Made by a program: the position numbers and the translations under genes | Assembly (NCBI RefSeq): GCF_003048375.1 | Contig: NZ_CP021642.1 | Location: 1,178,001 to 1,242,000, forward strand | Direction of reading: 5' to 3' | Length of the DNA: 64,000 nt | Origin: Campylobacter concisus | Lineage (GTDB): Bacteria; Campylobacterota; Campylobacteria; Campylobacterales; Campylobacteraceae | Shown here: in pieces, positions 59,804 through 64,000 of the stretch | Position numbering within the stretch: the first letter of the stretch is position 1 | Layout: every line of letters begins with the position of its first letter | The notes under the pieces: model-generated | Seen by the model: the letters and a program-made list of their open reading frames with translations, nothing else | The model's database searches: none | What the model was told of the DNA's origin: nothing

Positions 59804-61822
59804 TTAAAAGCTGATCTCTTTTATATCAGCTACTTTTAGTATCTCGCTATAAATTTGACCGATGATCGCGACGCGGTTATTTCGCACTTTCTCGTTTTCA
59901 ACGTTTATCATAACTTTGTCAAAAAACTCATCTATCTGCGGCTTTAGAGCAAATAGCGCTTTTAGCCTTGGCTCGTATGCTAGGCTCTTATCAACTGCTT
60001 TAAACGCGTCATTTAAGGCCTTTTCTGCATCTATCTCAAAGAGGCTCTCATCGACCTTGCTAAATTTATCATCTTTTATGATGTTTGCAAGGCGCTTAAA
60101 TGTCGAGAAATTCTCTCTAAAATTTGGCTCGCTTGAAATTTTAGCAAGTGCCTCTATCATCTTAGTTAGCTCCAAGATGTCCTTTTCGCCGCTTTTTATG
60201 CACGCTTTTACGATAGAAGCATTTGCGTCAAAGAATGTATAGAGCCTATCAAGGATGAAATTTATAAGCACTTCGACGTCAAATTTCTTATAATCTTTTG
60301 CAATGTCTTCTAAAATTTCTTTTACGTTAAATTTCAGATTATGCGCCAAAACGATCTTTATCACGCCATTTGCCGCGCGTCTTAGAGCGTATGGGTCTTT
60401 CGTGCCGCTTGGTATTTTGCCGATGCTAAAGAGCCCCATTAGCGTATCAAGCTTATTTGAAAGCGCCACAACCGAGCTAAAGACCTTGCTTGGGCACTGC
60501 GCCTCCTCTCCGTCTGGCAGATACTGCTCTTTTATCGCTAAAACGACGTTTTCATCCTCATTTTTAGCCTTTGCGTAGTAAGCACCCATGATGCCTTGAA
60601 GCTCGGTAAATTCATAAACCATCTGCGTTGTAAGATCAGCCTTGCTTAGCATCACAGCTCGCTCCAGCTTAGCCGCGTACTCGCCAGCCTCTTTTTTAAG
60701 TAGCTCATCATAGTTCTTAGCTAGTTTTTTAGCCACTTTTAGTTCTCTAAGCTCTTTTTCATAGATGCTTCCAAGCTCTTTTAGGTAGGTTATATTTTTT
60801 AGTTTTTCTGGGCTAAATTCGGCCTTAAGGTCGCTTTGCCAAAAGAACATCGCGTCACTTAGTCTTGCTCTTAGCACCTTTTCGTTGCCTTTAATAATGA
60901 GTGAGTAGTCTTGCGTTATGGCGTTACTAACGACCACAAAGCCATTTGCGAGCTTGCCATCTTTAAAGACCGGGAAGTAGCGCTGATTTTCTTTCATCGA
61001 TGTGATGATGACCTCGCTTGGCACCTCCAAAAACTCCTCTTCAAACGAGCCAAGAAGCGCTGTTGGATACTCGGTGATCGCCACTACTTCAGCTAGCAGC
61101 TCTTTATCTATCTCGATCTTTAGCCCACTTTTTTGACTGATCTTTTCAAACTCATCAAGGATTATCTTTTCTCTCTCGTCCGCTTCAAGCACGATCCCAC
61201 GGCTCTTTGAGCCTTCAAAATACTCTTTTATATTTGAAATTTTTATCTTGTCGTAGCTGATGCTTCTGTGAGGATAGGTAGAGTTACTGCTCTCTACGCC
61301 AAATTTGTTAAATTTAATGACCTCATCACCAAGCAAGCACAAAAACGATCTTATCGGGCGGATAAATTCAAACTCGCCATTGCCCCAGCGCATAGACTTG
61401 CCAAAGCTAAGGCTCTTTAAAAACTCCTCGACCATGTCGCCCATTATCTTAGCAACCGGCTCGCCCTTTACCTCTTTTTCGTAGTAAAGCACCTCTTTGC
61501 CGTCTATCTCTTTAAATTTAAGTTCACTCTCGCTTATGCCGCATTTATTTGCAAAGCTAAGCGCCGCCTTTGTAAAAGCTCCGTCTTTTAGCGCTACTTG
61601 CTTTGGCGCGCCGACAAAACTAGCCACGCTATCTGGCTGAGCCTGCGGGAATTTTTCATGGAAAAAGACCAAACGGCGCGGCGTGTAGTAAAATTTAAAC
61701 TCGCTTTTGATGTTATATTTTTCAAGCACAGCCTGCCATTTAGCGTTGATGTTTGGCAGCTCCCTTAAAAATGGTATCGCTGGGAGCTCCTCGACTCCGA
61801 TCTCTAGTAACAACTCTTTCAT
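59804..61822 (-). CDS. glyS: Glycyl-tRNA synthetase beta subunit
   Basis: The 672-aa beta subunit of the tetrameric (alpha2beta2) GlyRS has the start LLLEIGVEELPA, then FVGAPKQVALKDG, SMRWGNGEFEFIRPI, and the HD-like and anticodon-binding domain at the end (RVAIIGQIYSEILKVADI). The alpha subunit gene is not in the window. The start ATG overlaps the stop of a 51-aa gene (ATGA). Confidence 0.95.
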   Translation of the reverse strand: MKELLLEIGVEELPAIPFLRELPNINAKWQAVLEKYNIKSEFKFYYTPRRLVFFHEKFPQAQPDSVASFVGAPKQVALKDGAFTKAALSFANKCGISESELKFKEIDGKEVLYYEKEVKGEPVAKIMGDMVEEFLKSLSFGKSMRWGNGEFEFIRPIRSFLCLLGDEVIKFNKFGVESSNSTYPHRSISYDKIKISNIKEYFEGSKSRGIVLEADEREKIILDEFEKISQKSGLKIEIDKELLAEVVAITEYPTALLGSFEEEFLEVPSEVIITSMKENQRYFPVFKDGKLANGFVVVSNAITQDYSLIIKGNEKVLRARLSDAMFFWQSDLKAEFSPEKLKNITYLKELGSIYEKELRELKVAKKLAKNYDELLKKEAGEYAAKLERAVMLSKADLTTQMVYEFTELQGIMGAYYAKAKNEDENVVLAIKEQYLPDGEEAQCPSKVFSSVVALSNKLDTLMGLFSIGKIPSGTKDPYALRRAANGVIKIVLAHNLKFNVKEILEDIAKDYKKFDVEVLINFILDRLYTFFDANASIVKACIKSGEKDILELTKMIEALAKISSEPNFRENFSTFKRLANIIKDDKFSKVDESLFEIDAEKALNDAFKAVDKSLAYEPRLKALFALKPQIDEFFDKVMINVENEKVRNNRVAIIGQIYSEILKVADIKEISF

Positions 61823-61974
61823 ATCTCACTCTTTTTATTAAAATTTTCTCTTTTTTCTCTTATCATCTCTCTTGCTCTCTCCTTATCTTGCGCCTGCAAA
61901 ATGACGCCTCTTATCATAAATATCACAAACAAAACAAACGCTGCGATCATAAAAATATCTAAAATTTGCACCAT
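61819..61974 (-). CDS. Small 51-aa membrane protein upstream of glyS
   Basis: A short frame fits exactly between the stop of the nuclease gene (TAG at 61975-61977, directly abutting the ATG) and the glyS ATG (4-base overlap). It encodes MVQILDIFMIAAFVLFVIF, then a polar helix rich in Lys, Arg and Glu (QAQDKERAREMIREKRE). It is a bitopic membrane protein with a charged cytoplasmic tail. The perfect packing and no internal stop support a real gene; function unknown. Confidence 0.7.
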   Translation of the reverse strand: MVQILDIFMIAAFVLFVIFMIRGVILQAQDKERAREMIREKRENFNKKSEI

Positions 61975-63357
61975 CTACTCCATAACGATCTCTTTTTCGT
62001 TTTTATAAATTTTCATCCTTGCCCGCTCAAAGCTATACTCGCCATCTTTTAGCCTTTTTTTGCTATAAACTCTGATCTTGCCATGCGGCGTATGTAAGTA
62101 GCCGCTCTCTAGCCTACCTGAAATTTTATCGATTACATCGCCGCTTCTTGCAATGCTTAGCTTTGAGCTATCAAGTAAATTTTCGCTCACATCTTTTGTG
62201 CCATGCTCATTTATGATCTCATAAGAGCTTACTTCAAGCGTCTCTTTGTAAAATTTCACTCGCCTGATCAAAACGTCAAGCTCATCGCCCACGCCGACGC
62301 TATTTTTAGGATCATAAACGTAAATTCCACGGCGATTTTTTGAAACAATAAAGCCATGCTTATCTTTTAAGATGACAACAGCTCGCTCCACAAGTGCTGG
62401 CAAGGCCTCAGGATGCTCAAAAAGCGTCTCTATATTAGCTTTTTTATAGTTTTGATCTTCTACTTTTTTAGCTTCTTTTTTTAAATTTTCATTTGATTTA
62501 GCAGGACTTGGTTTGGTTGAGATTTTAAATTTGAGCGCAAAGTGGTCTGAATAAAGATCGCTCTTTGCAAAGCCATGCTCATCAAGCACAAAGCTTGGTT
62601 TAAAGACTTCAAAACTGCCATCAACGTAGCTTAGATCGCCATTTGCCATAAAGCTAGGCGAGAGCAAAACGTGATCAATGGCACGCTTTTTGCCATGGAC
62701 TGCATGAGAGTATCTATCTTTTGGGGCTAAAAAGCTATAAAGATCGTAAAATCCACGAGTTGCGATGATATCATTTAAGATGGATTTTTGCCCATAAGGT
62801 GAGTTAAAATCGCCTAAAACTATGGCATTTTGCTCGTTACCAAGAGCAGCTCTTAGCGTTCTTTCAGCCTTTTTTTGCATATTTATGCCGTTTTTATAAG
62901 CTGGGAAGTGATTAACAAAAACGCCAAATTTCTTACCCTCCACCTCAAAAATAACCTTTAAAATGTTTCTAGTTTTTACATTTGGCACTTCAAAAATTTC
63001 ACTGCCACTTGGCTTTATCTTTGATATGAGAGCTAGCCCAACTGGAGAGTTTTTTGCCTTGCTAAAGGCTATAAATTTATACTCGCTGCCATCAACCAAA
63101 GCCTTTAAAACCTGCTCGTTTTCAACCTCTTCAAGTGCGATGATGTCGGTATCTAGGGCATCTATGACCTGCCTTGTTCTTTTTAGTTTTGAGCTAGCCG
63201 CCTCGCAGTCCCACTTTGAAGTGTTAGATTTAAAGTCGGGATATTCGCTGCCATCGTCCTTGCAGTCAAATAAATTTTGCACGTTATAAGTTGCGATACT
63301 TATCTCGCTAGCAAACGCCATCAAAACGGCAAAAACTAATGCAAAGAGCGCTCTCAA
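61975..63357 (-). CDS. Exported endonuclease/exonuclease/phosphatase family protein
   Basis: The 460-aa protein has a signal peptide (MRALFALVFAVLMAFASE) and an EEP domain (about residues 18-280). Its motifs in order are TYNVQNLFD, EEVENEQV (metal Glu), NHFPAYK, GDFNSPYG and SDHFALKF (catalytic Asp/His). After a lysine-rich linker (SPAKSNENLKKEAKK) comes a second region of about 170 residues with OB-like beta character (SVGVGDELDVLI, SGDVIDKISGRLESGYL) that I cannot name. It is probably a secreted or periplasmic nuclease; DNA degradation or competence and phosphate scavenging are possible roles. It overlaps trmL by 4 bases. Confidence 0.82.
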   Translation of the reverse strand: MRALFALVFAVLMAFASEISIATYNVQNLFDCKDDGSEYPDFKSNTSKWDCEAASSKLKRTRQVIDALDTDIIALEEVENEQVLKALVDGSEYKFIAFSKAKNSPVGLALISKIKPSGSEIFEVPNVKTRNILKVIFEVEGKKFGVFVNHFPAYKNGINMQKKAERTLRAALGNEQNAIVLGDFNSPYGQKSILNDIIATRGFYDLYSFLAPKDRYSHAVHGKKRAIDHVLLSPSFMANGDLSYVDGSFEVFKPSFVLDEHGFAKSDLYSDHFALKFKISTKPSPAKSNENLKKEAKKVEDQNYKKANIETLFEHPEALPALVERAVVILKDKHGFIVSKNRRGIYVYDPKNSVGVGDELDVLIRRVKFYKETLEVSSYEIINEHGTKDVSENLLDSSKLSIARSGDVIDKISGRLESGYLHTPHGKIRVYSKKRLKDGEYSFERARMKIYKNEKEIVME

Positions 63358-63833
63358 ACCTCGCTCCTAAAGTCAAATTTAGAGATGTTTTGCCTGATCG
63401 CCTCATACGCGATGATACCAGCACTCATGGCTAAATTTAAGCTCCTGCCCTCTTTCCCCATCGGGATCGTTATGGCATTTTTAAAATTTATATCCATAAA
63501 CTCTCTTGGCAGTCCTGTGCTCTCTCCACCAAAAAATATAAAATCTCCTGGCTCAAATTTAGCGTCGTAGTAAAGTCTGTTTGTCTTAGTCGTAGCAAAG
63601 AAAAATCGCTCTTTGTGGCTTAAATTTGCCTCCAAAAACTCATCTAGACTCTGCCAAATTTGTGGCTTTAGGATTTTCCAATAATCAAGCCCAGCACGTC
63701 TAACAGCCTTTTCGCTCAGGTCAAAGACAGTTGGCTTAACGATGTGCAGCTTTAAATTTGCATTTACGCACATTCTGCCGATAGCTCCGGTGTTTTGCGG
63801 TATCTGAGGATGGACTAGGACTATGTTAAACAT
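63354..63833 (-). CDS. trmL: tRNA (cytidine/uridine-34 2'-O)-methyltransferase
   Basis: The 159-aa SPOUT enzyme has VLVHPQIPQNTGAIGRMC, FFGGESTGLPREF and the knotted SAM-binding loop IPMGKEGRSLNLAMSAGII, diagnostic of TrmL. It methylates the wobble nucleotide of tRNA-Leu isoacceptors. First gene of the operon running to glyS. Confidence 0.94.
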   Translation of the reverse strand: MFNIVLVHPQIPQNTGAIGRMCVNANLKLHIVKPTVFDLSEKAVRRAGLDYWKILKPQIWQSLDEFLEANLSHKERFFFATTKTNRLYYDAKFEPGDFIFFGGESTGLPREFMDINFKNAITIPMGKEGRSLNLAMSAGIIAYEAIRQNISKFDFRSEV

Positions 63834-63873
63834 AACTTTATTTTTGCCTTAAAAAAGTGTTATAAATTGGCTC

Positions 63874-63886
63874 ATTTTAGCCAAAA
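63874..63886 (-). promoter_or_regulatory. TTTTGGCTAAAAT promoter box for the trmL-glyS operon
   Basis: Minus-strand exact copy of the recurring box; TAAAAT ends 40 bases before the trmL ATG. Confidence 0.6.
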
Positions 63887-63909
63887 TGGGCTTTTAAGAG
63901 TTTTAAAGA

Positions 63910-64000
63910 TTAAGATTTTCTAAATTTGCGCTCGCTAAGATATCTTGAAATTTCAAGCTCCTGAGCGCGCTTTATCTCAGCTGCTATCATCTCGTTTTTA
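63910..64000 (-). CDS. C-terminal 29 residues of an unidentified protein (cut by the window edge)
   Basis: The minus strand is open from the window end to TAA at 63910. The visible tail is KNEMIAAEIKRAQELEISRY followed by LSERKFRKS, a charged amphipathic helix. Too short to assign. Confidence 0.5.
   Translation of the reverse strand, partial: KNEMIAAEIKRAQELEISRYLSERKFRKS

Overview
The window looks like chromosomal DNA of an epsilonproteobacterium of the genus Campylobacter, and most resembles C. concisus or a close relative. The grounds are an AT-rich sequence full of AAATTT words, extended -10 promoters without clear -35 boxes, sigma-54 flagellar promoters, an HP0268-type gene next to miaB, and gene blocks I recall from C. 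jejuni (gmhB-hldD-hldE-gmhA beside cytochrome c553; yajC-secD-secF-leuS-lptE-folC-mfd; truB-csrA-ispE-smpB; flgB-flgC-fliE-pbpB; hemH and alaS-maf-pbpA). The species call is an inference from memory, since no search was run. I see no prophage, insertion sequence, CRISPR array, rRNA or tRNA. Nearly all of it is housekeeping.

Layout. 0-6.1 kb: the 5' part of nusA (minus), then a plus-strand run: HP0268 family gene, miaB, a DUF374 acyltransferase, a small TPR membrane protein, a three-gene set shaped like PilM-PilN-PilO, and a broken OmpR-type regulator. 6.1-9.8 kb: a minus operon of an unknown 105-aa gene, an RclA/mercuric-reductase-like flavoprotein and two cysteine-paired Sel1/Hcp lipoproteins, with a third Sel1 lipoprotein divergent from it. 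9.8-14.1 kb: prfB (minus) and panC-rimO-tilS (plus). 14.1-15.4 kb: a 1.2-kb gene-free tract packed with partly helically phased AAATTT. 15.4-19.6 kb: the full ADP-heptose pathway (gmhB-hldD-hldE-gmhA) plus an SseB-like gene, divergent from a cytochrome c553. 19.7-22 kb: a frameshifted nuclease-like gene, then cysK-cysE.

22-35.3 kb: one tightly packed minus-strand run of eleven genes (yajC to a MagIII-like glycosylase) joining protein export, LeuRS, LPS transport, a diguanylate cyclase, folate synthesis and DNA repair. 35.3-41.6 kb: lnt, metK (minus), sstT, pepF and an unknown. 41.6-46.6 kb: UvrD-like helicase, truB, csrA, ispE, smpB and a thioredoxin-like lipoprotein. 46.6-50.3 kb: sigma-54-driven flgB-flgC-fliE-pbpB, and a convergent unknown gene with its own sigma-54 promoter. 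50.3-59.8 kb: hemH and a Gfo/Idh oxidoreductase (minus), then alaS, a membrane protein, maf, PBP1A, a ComEA-like DNA-binding protein and eptC. 59.8-64 kb: a minus operon trmL, EEP-family nuclease, an unlisted 51-aa membrane protein and glyS, then the tail of one more gene.

The most interesting items are the PilMNO-like trio, the Hcp-lipoprotein/flavoprotein operon, the phased A/T tract region, the sigma-54 orphan, the tandemly duplicated translation start of hldD, the apparently leaderless gmhB, and three homopolymer frameshifts in two broken genes.
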